Positions 1 through 6,500 of a stretch of DNA of 8,079 nucleotides are shown piece after piece. The stretch is from assembly GCA_030754805.1 (NCBI GenBank), contig JASLZO010000042.1, positions 1-8,079 of the forward strand, in the 5' to 3' direction. Both the position numbers and the translations under genes were made by a program. The notes beneath the pieces are model-generated. The model saw only the letters and a list, made by a program, of their open reading frames with translations. It ran no database searches and was not told where the DNA came from. Origin of the DNA: Dehalococcoidia bacterium. Its GTDB lineage: Bacteria > Chloroflexota > Dehalococcoidia > UBA6926. The first letter of the stretch is position 1; each line of letters begins with the position of its first letter.

Positions 1-1
1 G

Positions 2-601
2 AAGGGGATGCTAACTGGCCCGTATACGATCGCAGACTGGTCGTTCGACGAGCACTACGGGAGCCGTGAAGACTTCGTGATGGCGCTGGCCGATGTGATT
101 CACGCGGAGGCGATGGACCTCCAAGCGGCGGGGGCGCAGTACATCCAGATCGACGAGCCGGCGATCTCGGTCCGTCCGGAGGAGTTTGATATCGCGCGCC
201 GGGCGTTCGAAGTGGTGACCGCCGGACTGAGCGCGACGACGCTGACGCACATCTGCTACGGGGATTTTTCGACGATCTATCCGGCGATGCTGGACCTGCC
301 GGTGGACAACATCGACCTGGAGATGGCGAATTCGGGGTACGTTCTGCTGGACTCGTTCCGAACGGCGCCGTTCACGAAGCAGCTGTCGATGGGCGTCGTG
401 GACGTGCACAGCCACGTGATGGAGCCGGTGAAGGAAGTGAAAGCCGGGATCCTGAGGGGGCTGGAGCTGGTGCCCGCGGACCGATTGTTGATCGACCCGG
501 ACTGCGGGTTGAAGACCCGGACGGTGGACGAGGCCAAGGAGAAGCTGCGGATCGTCGTTCAGGCGGTTCGTGAGGTGAAGCAGGAGAAGGGGCTGGTTTA
601 A
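2..601 (+). CDS. metE: Cobalamin-independent methionine synthase (MetE-type), C-terminal part, 5' end outside window
   Basis: This cytoplasmic enzyme transfers the methyl group of a methyl-folate donor to homocysteine, the last step of methionine synthesis. The frame is open from the left edge, where the window begins with Lys-Gly-MLTGPYT, a conserved MetE stretch. The ATG at 8 is therefore internal and the true start lies outside. Counting from that Met, the zinc and thiolate ligands are His81 and Cys83 (THICYGDF), Glu105 (DLEMANSG) and Cys166 (DPDCGLKTR). Their spacing of 2, 22 and 61 residues matches E. coli His641, Cys643, Glu665 and Cys726. QIDEPA (47-52) and VDVHSH, with His134 as the probable acid, also fit. 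HICYGDF and the compact C-terminus look closer to short core MetE homologues than to the 750-residue two-domain enzyme, but the missing N-terminus leaves this open. The TAA stop at 599 ends a complete-looking C-terminus. Confidence 0.93.
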   Translation, partial: KGMLTGPYTIADWSFDEHYGSREDFVMALADVIHAEAMDLQAAGAQYIQIDEPAISVRPEEFDIARRAFEVVTAGLSATTLTHICYGDFSTIYPAMLDLPVDNIDLEMANSGYVLLDSFRTAPFTKQLSMGVVDVHSHVMEPVKEVKAGILRGLELVPADRLLIDPDCGLKTRTVDEAKEKLRIVVQAVREVKQEKGLV

Positions 602-602
602 A

Positions 603-640
603 GAGCCCTCTGTTTCGTATCCACGGCTCGTTTCTTTTCT
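603..640 (+). terminator. Possible weak intrinsic terminator after the metE-like gene
   Basis: Directly after the TAA stop, GAGCC (603-607) can pair with GGCTC (625-629). A T-rich tract follows (GTTTCTTTTCT, 630-640). The stem is only 5 bp with a 17-nt loop, so this is a weak candidate supported mainly by its position. Confidence 0.3.
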
Positions 641-813
641 GTCGGTGCATTCACGCTTGGGGGTTGTGCGTGTTGTCGTGAGACCGATCGGGGGTTCGAC
701 ATGCTCACCCCGAAGCGACGGCAGCGCCGGCGTTGACAGTTCCGACCTAGATGTTGGAGAAGTGCGTACGTAGCTGTTCGGAGAGATCAGACACCGCGTT
801 TAGCAGTCTTTCC
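641..813. other. Gene-free intergenic stretch
   Basis: I see no convincing reading frame here on either strand. There is a small hairpin (GGGGT at 691-695 with ACCCC at 707-711). A perfect -35-like TTGACA at 733-738 has no acceptable -10 at 16-18 bp and no gene in the right direction. The stretch lies between convergent genes, so a 3'-end or terminator role is all that can be proposed. Confidence 0.4.
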
Positions 814-1011
814 TCAACGAGTGAAGAGGCGGCTTCCGAGCCGGAGTCCAAAGCGTATGGCCAGGAGCAGCGCGAACGCGACGGAGATTCCCAGTAAGGG
901 GGTGGAAAACAGGCCTTTGATCAACGGCCACGCGAATGAAAAGTATGGGGCCCCGATGGCGGTGAGAAGCACCGCCGCGAGTACCAGCTTGAAGATCGGG
1001 TTGTTCCACAT
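814..1011 (-). CDS. Small two-helix membrane protein, unknown function
   Basis: This 65-residue protein starts at ATG 1011-1009 and ends at TGA. It reads MWNNPIFKLVLAAVLLTAIG and then a second hydrophobic segment, giving two predicted membrane helices (about residues 6-30 and 37-56). The C-terminus is Arg-rich (RFGLRLGSRLFTR) and likely cytoplasmic by the positive-inside rule. Third codon positions are mostly G or C on this strand, which supports real coding. The opposite strand also has an open frame, but it has shadow-like composition. The gene lies 66 bp downstream of the SGNH hydrolase on the same strand, so the two may be co-transcribed. No clear Shine-Dalgarno sequence precedes the ATG. 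I do not recognise a family, and assign no function beyond membrane location. Confidence 0.55.
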   Translation of the reverse strand: MWNNPIFKLVLAAVLLTAIGAPYFSFAWPLIKGLFSTPLLGISVAFALLLAIRFGLRLGSRLFTR

Positions 1012-1077
1012 GACTCGAGATAAGCGTATCCGTGCTAGCCGGAGGGCATCCGGAGTACATGGCGGCGAAGTCGATTC

Positions 1078-2079
1078 CTATCCCTCCGGGGGCTGCTGAT
1101 TGCCCGCGGCGCGGAGCAGGGCACCGGCCAACTCCCGATGTCCCGCGTCGTTGGGGTGGATGTCCGCGGTGGCAACGTTCGTGAGTTCTTCGGCTCGGCC
1201 CCTGAAGATCGGCGATACATCGACGACGATGACGCTGGCACGATCGCCGGCGTCGACAATCGCTTCGTTCAACATGGCGGTGACAAGATCGAGCACCCGT
1301 TGGAACGATTCCATACGCTCGTCGGAGAGGCTATAGAGGTTCATCAGATAGACGGTGGGGACTTCACCGGGCCCGTCGAGGAGTAGGTCGATGATGGACT
1401 CCAGATTGTCTCTGAGTTCGTCCGCGATAACGTTGAGCCCCGTGAGGCAGGTCTCGCCGAACAGGTCTGAGAGACACGCCCAGAGGGCCAGGGCCCCTCT
1501 GAGGTCGTTTCCCCCCGCATTGAGCGTGACGACCGATACGCTCGTCGTCGGGTCGCCATCGTCGCGGAGTCGTTGGATCTCCCGAAGCGCCCCTGGTAGC
1601 TGGTCCGCGAGGATTTCGGCGCTCGTCGCTCCGGACACGCCGAGATTCAGCAACGAGATCGGCCGTCCTTCGATCAGCTCAAGGCGGTGATGGAAGACGC
1701 CGACGTAGCCGAGATCAAAGCTGGAAGCGCCGACGCCAGCCGCGAGTGAGTCGCCGAGCGCGATGTAAACGTCACGGTTCCCGTCAGCGTCGGACGACTT
1801 TCGCTCGGTGGGTGGAACCGGCGGTGCGGTCATGGTAGAGGGTTCGGTCTGGGCCGGAGGCGTGGCTTGGATCTCCGAGCGTGTGTCGGAACCAATACCC
1901 GCGGCGGGGAGGGGACGTTCGACCGAGGCAGGCGTGGCCGCAGACGTTACTTTGCCGCCGGGTTCGGAACCCGAAACGACGATGGCGATCGCGGCCCCGC
2001 TTACCGCTACCGCCGGGAGGAGAACGGCCAGGAGCAGCACAGCGTAAGGTCGCCCACTTGCCGTGGTGCTTGGCGTCAT
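1078..2079 (-). CDS. Secreted or membrane-anchored SGNH/GDSL-family hydrolase
   Basis: This is a 333-residue protein from the ATG at 2079-2077. A TTG at 2100 would add seven residues (NRLIRS plus Met) and cannot be excluded, since neither start has a strong Shine-Dalgarno sequence. A hydrophobic stretch at about residues 12-35 is a signal peptide or anchor. A Pro/Thr/Ser/Ala-rich linker runs to about residue 100, followed by the catalytic domain. The SGNH blocks are in order: GDSL with nucleophile Ser111, NLGVSGATS with the block II Gly (147-150), AGGND with Asn191, and ADIHPNDAGH with His308. The Asp lies two residues before His (DIH) rather than the classic DxxH, a variant I recall from some lipase-like members. 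Cys202 and Cys211 could form a disulfide outside the cytoplasm. Probable activity is on esters, lipids or acetylated sugars; the substrate cannot be read. It is transcribed divergently from the small gene at 2226. Confidence 0.85.
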   Translation of the reverse strand: MTPSTTASGRPYAVLLLAVLLPAVAVSGAAIAIVVSGSEPGGKVTSAATPASVERPLPAAGIGSDTRSEIQATPPAQTEPSTMTAPPVPPTERKSSDADGNRDVYIALGDSLAAGVGASSFDLGYVGVFHHRLELIEGRPISLLNLGVSGATSAEILADQLPGALREIQRLRDDGDPTTSVSVVTLNAGGNDLRGALALWACLSDLFGETCLTGLNVIADELRDNLESIIDLLLDGPGEVPTVYLMNLYSLSDERMESFQRVLDLVTAMLNEAIVDAGDRASVIVVDVSPIFRGRAEELTNVATADIHPNDAGHRELAGALLRAAGNQQPPEG

Positions 2080-2172
2080 GCTTCGAATGAGTCGGTTCAA
2101 CGGTCCATTCCGATCTTCGTTCAGTTCGATCCAGGCCTACGGGTGACACTTCGTCGGGGCCGAGGGGTTCCA

Positions 2173-2178
2173 TATGAT
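2173..2178 (+). promoter_or_regulatory. Candidate -10 element upstream of the small gene at 2226
   Basis: TATGAT matches the sigma-70 -10 consensus at five of six positions and lies 48 bp before the ATG at 2226. No good -35 sits at 16-18 bp; a GTGACA at 2143-2148 is 24 bp away, which is too far. If used, transcription would start near 2185, inside the inverted repeat described next. Confidence 0.3.
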
Positions 2179-2181
2179 GTG

Positions 2182-2205
2182 TCGTCGATTGAACAAAATC
2201 GACGA
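2182..2205. promoter_or_regulatory. Perfect inverted repeat in divergent intergenic region (possible operator or leader hairpin)
   Basis: TCGTCGATT (2182-2190) and AATCGACGA (2197-2205) are perfect reverse complements of 9 bp around a 6-nt spacer, GAACAA. The element lies between the divergent SGNH hydrolase and small-gene starts, 20 bp before the ATG at 2226. A dimeric repressor site or an mRNA hairpin near the ribosome binding site are both possible. There is no T-run, so a terminator is unlikely. Confidence 0.45.
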
Positions 2206-2225
2206 GGCGCCAGGGGGTACAACGA

Positions 2226-2543
2226 ATGATCGTAGTCAGAGACGTTTTCCGAGCGAAGTACGGGAGTGGCGGGGACCTGGAGAACGTGTTCAAGGAGATG
2301 CTGCCGTCGCTCGAGCGAGCGATCACTGAGGTGGGCGGTGGTGACGGGAGAATGATGGAGGACCTGAGCGGAGCGTTCTTCACGATCGTCGTCGAATACA
2401 CGCTCCCGAGCCTGAGTGCCTGGGAGGGAGCGGGAGTTCTGGAACGTCGTCGCGGGCTAACTAACCGCCACCCGTCCCGCCACCGCCACCCCAGTCCGTG
2501 GCGATCTCTTCGAGCATCTCGGTGCCCTCGCGTTCGGCACTGA
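2226..2543 (+). CDS. Dimeric alpha/beta-barrel-like small protein, apparently frameshifted and 3'-truncated
   Basis: The ATG at 2226 has a good AGGGGG ribosome binding site eight bases upstream. Residues 1-67 (start MIVVRDVFRAKYGSGGD, later EDLSGAFFTIVVEYTLPSLSAWE) show the strand-helix-strand pattern and wording of small dimeric alpha/beta-barrel (ABM/NIPSNAP-like) proteins of about 95-105 residues. From residue 68 the reading becomes Arg/His/Pro-rich (VLERRRGLTNRHPSRHRHPS) and runs antisense through 83 bases of the ABC transporter gene, which is not credible protein. In the +1 frame the bases from 2428 read EREFWNVVAG and then TAA at 2458-2460, immediately adjacent to the ABC gene's stop. 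One extra G in the run at 2422-2430 would explain this. Even when repaired, the protein is only about 77 residues and lacks the final helix and strand, so the gene is probably decayed. The family call rests on pattern recognition only. Confidence 0.55.
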   Translation: MIVVRDVFRAKYGSGGDLENVFKEMLPSLERAITEVGGGDGRMMEDLSGAFFTIVVEYTLPSLSAWEGAGVLERRRGLTNRHPSRHRHPSPWRSLRASRCPRVRH

Positions 2544-4380
2544 GGTCGCCGCCCGTACCCTCCAGCGTCTCACCGAAGTTCATGGCATAGAGGTTGGCGT
2601 ACCGACCCCCAGCAGCCAGAAGCTCCTGGTGGTTGCCGCTCTCGACGACGCGGCCGAGATCGAGGACGACGATGCGGTCGGCTTTGATAATCGTTGAGAG
2701 CCGGTGGGCGATGACGATGGAGGTCCGGCCGCGGAGTACGCGGTCCAAGCCGTCCTGGATCAGGCGTTCCGTGTGGGAGTCGATGTTCGCCGTAGCCTCG
2801 TCCAGGATCAGGATGCGCGGGTCCGCGACGACGGCGCGGGCGAAGCTGATCAGCTGCCGTTGGCCCATGCTCAGGTTGGTCCCGCGCTGCTGGAGGATGG
2901 TGTCGTACCCATCCTCTAGGGCGGTGATGAAGTCGTGCGCTCCCACGATCTTCGCGGCTCGGACGATGTCATTGTCGGAGACCTCCTCGTGGCGGTACCG
3001 AATGTTGTCCTTCACGGAGATCGAATACAGGAATGGCTCCTGGAGGACCATGCTCGTCTGACGGGCGATGGACTCCCGGCGGACGTCGCGGACATCGTGG
3101 CCGTCGATCGTGATCCGGCCCTTCGTCACGTCATAGAAGCGGGTGATCAACGAGACGATGGTGGTCTTGCCAGCACCGGTGAGGCCGACGAAGGCTACGG
3201 TCTGACCCGGCTCGACGTGGAGGCCCAGGTCGTGGATCACCTCGACATCGGGCACGTACTCGAATGATACGTTCTCGAAGCGGATATCCCCCTCGATCGT
3301 CGGTAGGTCCATGGCCCCGGGAGCGTCCTCCATCTGTGGACGGATATCGAGCAGCTCGAAGATGCGCGCCCCCGAGGCCATGGCCCGTTGAAACGCCGTG
3401 TACTGGATTGTGATGGTGCGAATCGGTTCGAAGAAGCGCTGTACGTAGAGGAGGAAGGCAACGAGGAAGCCGACGCCCAATGCCCCGCTCAGCACCATGC
3501 CGCCCCCGATGATGACCACGAGACCGAGGGCGGCGACCGTGGTCATTTCCACAGCCGGAAGTAGCGCGGCTCCGAGCCACGAAGCCCGCAGCTGGGCCGC
3601 CATGTGTTCACCGTTGAGTCCATCGAACCGTTCGAGATTGACGGCCTGGCGGTTCATCGCCTGGGCTACACGGATCCCCGAGATGTTCTCCTGGAGGCTG
3701 CCGTTGACCGAGGAGATGGCCGTCCGTACACGAACGAAGGTGGGCCGCGATTTCTGTTGCCAGAAGGCCATGACGATGACCAACAGCGGGGTCGTCGCCA
3801 GCGTCACAATGCCGAGGACTGGGCTCATCCAGAGCATCGCGGCGCCGATGAATACGAGAAGGCCGACGTCACCGGCGGTGATGACGGCGACGCCCATGAA
3901 TTCCTGTAGCTGGAGAACGTCGTTCTGGACGCGGGACATGATGCGTCCGACCTCACTTCGGTCGTAGAACGAAGTCGACTGCTTCTGGAGATGGTCGAAC
4001 ATTTCAGTGCGCAGGTCATAGAGGACTTGGGCATTCATGCGCGCGAGCGCGTAGTACTGAACGTAGTTGAACACGATGTTCGCCACGGTGTTCACCAGGA
4101 AGACCAGGGCGACGACGTTCAGGCTGCCCCACCCGGGTCCGGCGCCATCCTCCTGAACGATGAAGCCGTTGATGCCCCACGCGATGATCAGAGGCTGCAC
4201 CACGATCGTGACGATGTACCCGGCCATCCCAATGAGGGAGAGCGAGGCCCAGAGGCGGTACCGCAGGACGTACCGCATGAGGCGTATGACGACCCGGTGG
4301 TCGTAGAGCTTGCCGAGGACCTGATCATCGAGGGCGGAACCACCGATGTGGCCGTAACCGACGGGAGGCGAGGTCGTCAC
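2461..4380 (-). CDS. ABC exporter, permease-ATPase fusion; catalytically intact half of a heterodimer
   Basis: This 639-residue half-transporter sits in the cytoplasmic membrane. Six membrane helices occupy about residues 42-320 and the nucleotide-binding domain about 360-600. Visible motifs are Walker A GLTGAGKTT (399-407), Q-loop Gln447 (VLQEPF), signature LSMGQ (503-507), Walker B ILILDEAT with catalytic Glu528, and switch His559 (IVIAHRLST). The signature departs from LSGGQ at its third position. Its partner is encoded directly upstream and has the opposite set of defects, so the pair should form a heterodimeric exporter of the TM287/288, BmrCD or LmrCD kind, probably moving drugs, lipids or peptides. 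The GTG start overlaps the upstream TGA by four bases (GTGA), which implies translational coupling. An AGGA lies 12 bases upstream. The C-terminus carries about 35 extra residues ending DWGGGGGTGGG, an unusual Gly tail encoded by short GC-rich repeats. Confidence 0.92.
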   Translation of the reverse strand: MTTSPPVGYGHIGGSALDDQVLGKLYDHRVVIRLMRYVLRYRLWASLSLIGMAGYIVTIVVQPLIIAWGINGFIVQEDGAGPGWGSLNVVALVFLVNTVANIVFNYVQYYALARMNAQVLYDLRTEMFDHLQKQSTSFYDRSEVGRIMSRVQNDVLQLQEFMGVAVITAGDVGLLVFIGAAMLWMSPVLGIVTLATTPLLVIVMAFWQQKSRPTFVRVRTAISSVNGSLQENISGIRVAQAMNRQAVNLERFDGLNGEHMAAQLRASWLGAALLPAVEMTTVAALGLVVIIGGGMVLSGALGVGFLVAFLLYVQRFFEPIRTITIQYTAFQRAMASGARIFELLDIRPQMEDAPGAMDLPTIEGDIRFENVSFEYVPDVEVIHDLGLHVEPGQTVAFVGLTGAGKTTIVSLITRFYDVTKGRITIDGHDVRDVRRESIARQTSMVLQEPFLYSISVKDNIRYRHEEVSDNDIVRAAKIVGAHDFITALEDGYDTILQQRGTNLSMGQRQLISFARAVVADPRILILDEATANIDSHTERLIQDGLDRVLRGRTSIVIAHRLSTIIKADRIVVLDLGRVVESGNHQELLAAGGRYANLYAMNFGETLEGTGGDLSAEREGTEMLEEIATDWGGGGGTGGG

Positions 4381-6182
4381 GAGGCCGTCGTTTCCTGCTC
4401 GGCAAGCGATTCCATCGGCCGGAGCTGTGAGTCATAGAGGGTCCGGTATTCGATGCTGTCCGCCAGCAACTCGGCGTGTGTGCCCCGTTCCACGATCGAC
4501 CCATCCTTGAACACGAGGATGAGGTCCGCGTCGGTGACGGTCGAGAGCCGGTTGGTGATAATGAATGAGGTCCGGCCCCGAATGACCTCGCGGAGCGCCA
4601 CGTGGACGGCGTGCTCCGTCTGTGCGTCGACACTGGAAGTCGAATCGTCGAGAACGAGCACGGGGGGATCCGTCAGCAGGGTCCGGGCGATCGAGAGCCG
4701 TTGCTTCTGGCCGCCGGAGAGGCCCACACCGCGCTCGCCCACCAGGCTCTGATACCCATCTGGGAGCCCGTCGATGAAGTCGTGGAGCTGCGCGGTCTTC
4801 GCCGCCTGCACCACTAGGTCCATGCCGGCGCCGACGGCCCCATACGCGATGTTCTCTTCAATGCTAGCGGTGTGGATGAAGACGTCCTGCTGGGCGACGC
4901 CGACATTGTCTCTGACGCTGGCGAGAGCTGCTTCACGAACGTCGACTCCATCGAGCGTGACCCGTCCAGACGAGACGTCGTAGTACCGGGCGATGAGGTG
5001 CGCGAACGTCGTCTTTCCACTGCCCGGCCGTCCGACGAGGGCGACCGTGCTCCCAGAGGCGATATCGACATCGATGTCCTTCAGGACCAGTGTCCCGTCG
5101 TAGGCGAAGGTGACGCCGTCGAAAGTCACGCGCCCCTTGATCCGACCTAGCGGGCGGGCGTCGGGTCGATCCTCGACGGGGGATTCCTGGTCGAGGATGT
5201 CAAAAATGCGCTCTCCACACGAGGCGGCCCGGGCGAAGTTGTTGACCATCCAGCCCATCAACCGGACCGGCATCGCCAACATACCCATATAGAAAACGAA
5301 GGCCGCGAGGTCGCCCGGCGTGAGGCCGGTGTACGTGACCTCGCCGGTGAGGGTCGAGACGACGCGGCCTCCGACGATCTCCTGACCGCCGACCCACAGG
5401 ATCGCCGCGGTGGCGGCCATAAAGCCGCCGTTCATGACCGCGAACCCACGAGCAAATCCGCGCTCCGCTAGGAAGGTCTCGTCTCGAACCTGTTCGGCCT
5501 CGCCCCGGAAGCGGGCCTTTTCGTGTTCCTCCCCGCCAAAGGCCTTAACGACCCGAACGCCGGTGAGGTTCTCCTGGAGGACGGAAACCATGTCGCCGGT
5601 GAGTTCCTGGACCCGGAGCCACGTGCGGCGGAGCATCCTGCTCATAGTCACGGCCTGCCAGGCGATGAGCGGTACGAAGGCGAGGCTGACGGCGGCTAGC
5701 TTCACGTCAGTAAGGACCATGGACACGGCGATCCCTCCGACCATGGCGAAGATGTACCCGGCGCGAACGGCGCCCATGTTCACGAACATGCGGACGCCCT
5801 CGACGTCCGCGGTCGCGCGCGACATGAGGGCGCCGGTCGTCTGGCGATCATGGAACGCGAAACTCAAGTGTTGGAGTTTTTCGAAGTAGGCGCTCCTGAT
5901 GTCATAGGCGACCTTCTGGGAGAGGCTCTCGCCGATGTAGGCCTGCCCGGCCGCGAAGAGGCCGCGTGCGGCTCCGGCCAGGACGATGGCGATAGCAAAG
6001 AGATAGAGCTGGGAGACTCCCCCGGCCCCGGGCTCAAGCATGCGGTTCACGCTGAGGCCGAGGATGCGGGGGATCGCGATGGCGAACGCTGCAGCGCCGA
6101 AGACGGAGATGTACCCAGCGACGACCCGCTTCGCATACGGGCGGAGGACTAGGGAGGTGAGGATCCGGAAGATGACGCGCAC
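4377..6182 (-). CDS. ABC exporter, permease-ATPase fusion; half with degenerate catalytic site
   Basis: This 601-residue subunit is the first gene of the exporter operon. Six membrane helices span about residues 18-315 and the nucleotide-binding domain about 350-585. Motifs are Walker A GRPGSGKTT (384-392), Q-loop Gln432 (VAQQDVFIH), a canonical GLSGGQKQR (LSGGQ 488-492), Walker B VLVLDDSTSSVD with Asp513 in place of the catalytic Glu, and Asn544 (IITNRLST) in place of the switch His. Paired with the LSMGQ of the downstream subunit, these changes predict one ATP site that binds but barely hydrolyses. Its own LSGGQ completes the active site of the partner. The start is GTG at 6182; an in-frame stop lies shortly upstream and no strong Shine-Dalgarno sequence is visible. 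A small hairpin (CCCGA/TCGGG, 6189-6203) sits just before the start. The gene is divergent from the tRNA-Sec gene, and the substrate is unknown. Confidence 0.92.
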   Translation of the reverse strand: MRVIFRILTSLVLRPYAKRVVAGYISVFGAAAFAIAIPRILGLSVNRMLEPGAGGVSQLYLFAIAIVLAGAARGLFAAGQAYIGESLSQKVAYDIRSAYFEKLQHLSFAFHDRQTTGALMSRATADVEGVRMFVNMGAVRAGYIFAMVGGIAVSMVLTDVKLAAVSLAFVPLIAWQAVTMSRMLRRTWLRVQELTGDMVSVLQENLTGVRVVKAFGGEEHEKARFRGEAEQVRDETFLAERGFARGFAVMNGGFMAATAAILWVGGQEIVGGRVVSTLTGEVTYTGLTPGDLAAFVFYMGMLAMPVRLMGWMVNNFARAASCGERIFDILDQESPVEDRPDARPLGRIKGRVTFDGVTFAYDGTLVLKDIDVDIASGSTVALVGRPGSGKTTFAHLIARYYDVSSGRVTLDGVDVREAALASVRDNVGVAQQDVFIHTASIEENIAYGAVGAGMDLVVQAAKTAQLHDFIDGLPDGYQSLVGERGVGLSGGQKQRLSIARTLLTDPPVLVLDDSTSSVDAQTEHAVHVALREVIRGRTSFIITNRLSTVTDADLILVFKDGSIVERGTHAELLADSIEYRTLYDSQLRPMESLAEQETTAS

Positions 6183-6294
6183 GGCTAGCCCGAGTTGGTC
6201 GGGTCGTCAGGAGGGGAGGACAAGAGAACAGGCACCTGAACTGCTTACGTTGAGTATCGCATGGAGGAATGGGCATTCGTCGTTTTCCGTGTTT

Positions 6295-6310
6295 TTGGTT
6301 CAGGAGCCAA
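6295..6310. repeat. Imperfect palindrome upstream of tRNA-Sec
   Basis: TTGGTTC and GAGCCAA flank a central AG, and six of seven positions are complementary. It lies in the divergent region between the ABC operon start and the tRNA-Sec gene, 14 bp before its -10-like element. It could be a regulator site or chance. Confidence 0.25.
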
Positions 6311-6324
6311 CTCGCCCCTACGCG

Positions 6325-6330
6325 TATACT
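6325..6330 (+). promoter_or_regulatory. Candidate -10 element for the tRNA-Sec gene
   Basis: TATACT matches the sigma-70 -10 consensus at five of six positions and would place the transcription start about 23 bases before the tRNA 5' end, a normal leader length. No good -35 is present at 17 bp. TTGGTT at 6295-6300 is 24 bp away, so the assignment rests on the -10 and its position. Confidence 0.4.
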
Positions 6331-6359
6331 TCTCAGCGTGCTCATGCCGGGTGCCGCGC

Positions 6360-6457
6360 GGGAGTGGATGGTTCCCGGTGGGGCTCACGGGCTTCAAACC
6401 CGATGGGGGGCGGCCTGCGTCGTCCCCGGTGGGTTCGACTCCCTCCCACTCCCGCCA
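6360..6457 (+). tRNA. selC: tRNA-Sec (anticodon UCA), selenocysteine
   Basis: This tRNA reads UGA codons as selenocysteine after charging with serine and conversion by SelA; SelB delivers it. The fold can be drawn by eye. The acceptor is 8 bp (GGGAGTGG 6360-6367 with CCACTCCC 6446-6453), followed by discriminator G6454 and encoded CCA (6455-6457). The D-stem is 6 bp with a CGGT loop (6370-6385). The anticodon loop is CTTCAAA with TCA at 6394-6396. The variable arm is very long (6404-6428). The T-loop is TTCGACT (6434-6440) with a 5-bp stem. The 8+5 acceptor/T architecture, the D-stem tetraloop and the long arm are hallmarks of bacterial tRNA-Sec and align directly with E. coli selC. Two mismatches appear, A6387-A6403 in the anticodon stem and T6430-T6444 in the T-stem. 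No sel synthesis gene or selenoprotein is visible nearby. Confidence 0.95.
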
Positions 6458-6500
6458 GTTTCCCCTTGGACACGCCTCACAGGGCGACCCTTGACATCGT

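Noticed and set aside
733..738. Perfect TTGACA -35-like hexamer
   Set aside because: There is no -10 at 16-18 bp and no plus-strand gene follows; the next gene is on the minus strand.
821..1099. Plus-strand 92-codon frame opposite the small membrane protein
   Set aside because: It is Ser/Arg-rich without domain features. The minus-strand frame has coherent membrane helices and the better third-position pattern.
1867..2229. Plus-strand frames opposite the N-terminus of the SGNH hydrolase
   Set aside because: They are Arg-rich shadows of the low-complexity linker and signal region, and the opposite strand has a clear family domain in the same gene.
6491..6496. TTGACA -35-like hexamer just before the LiaF-like gene
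   Set aside because: The matching -10 position (GATACC) is poor, and transcription would start inside the coding region.
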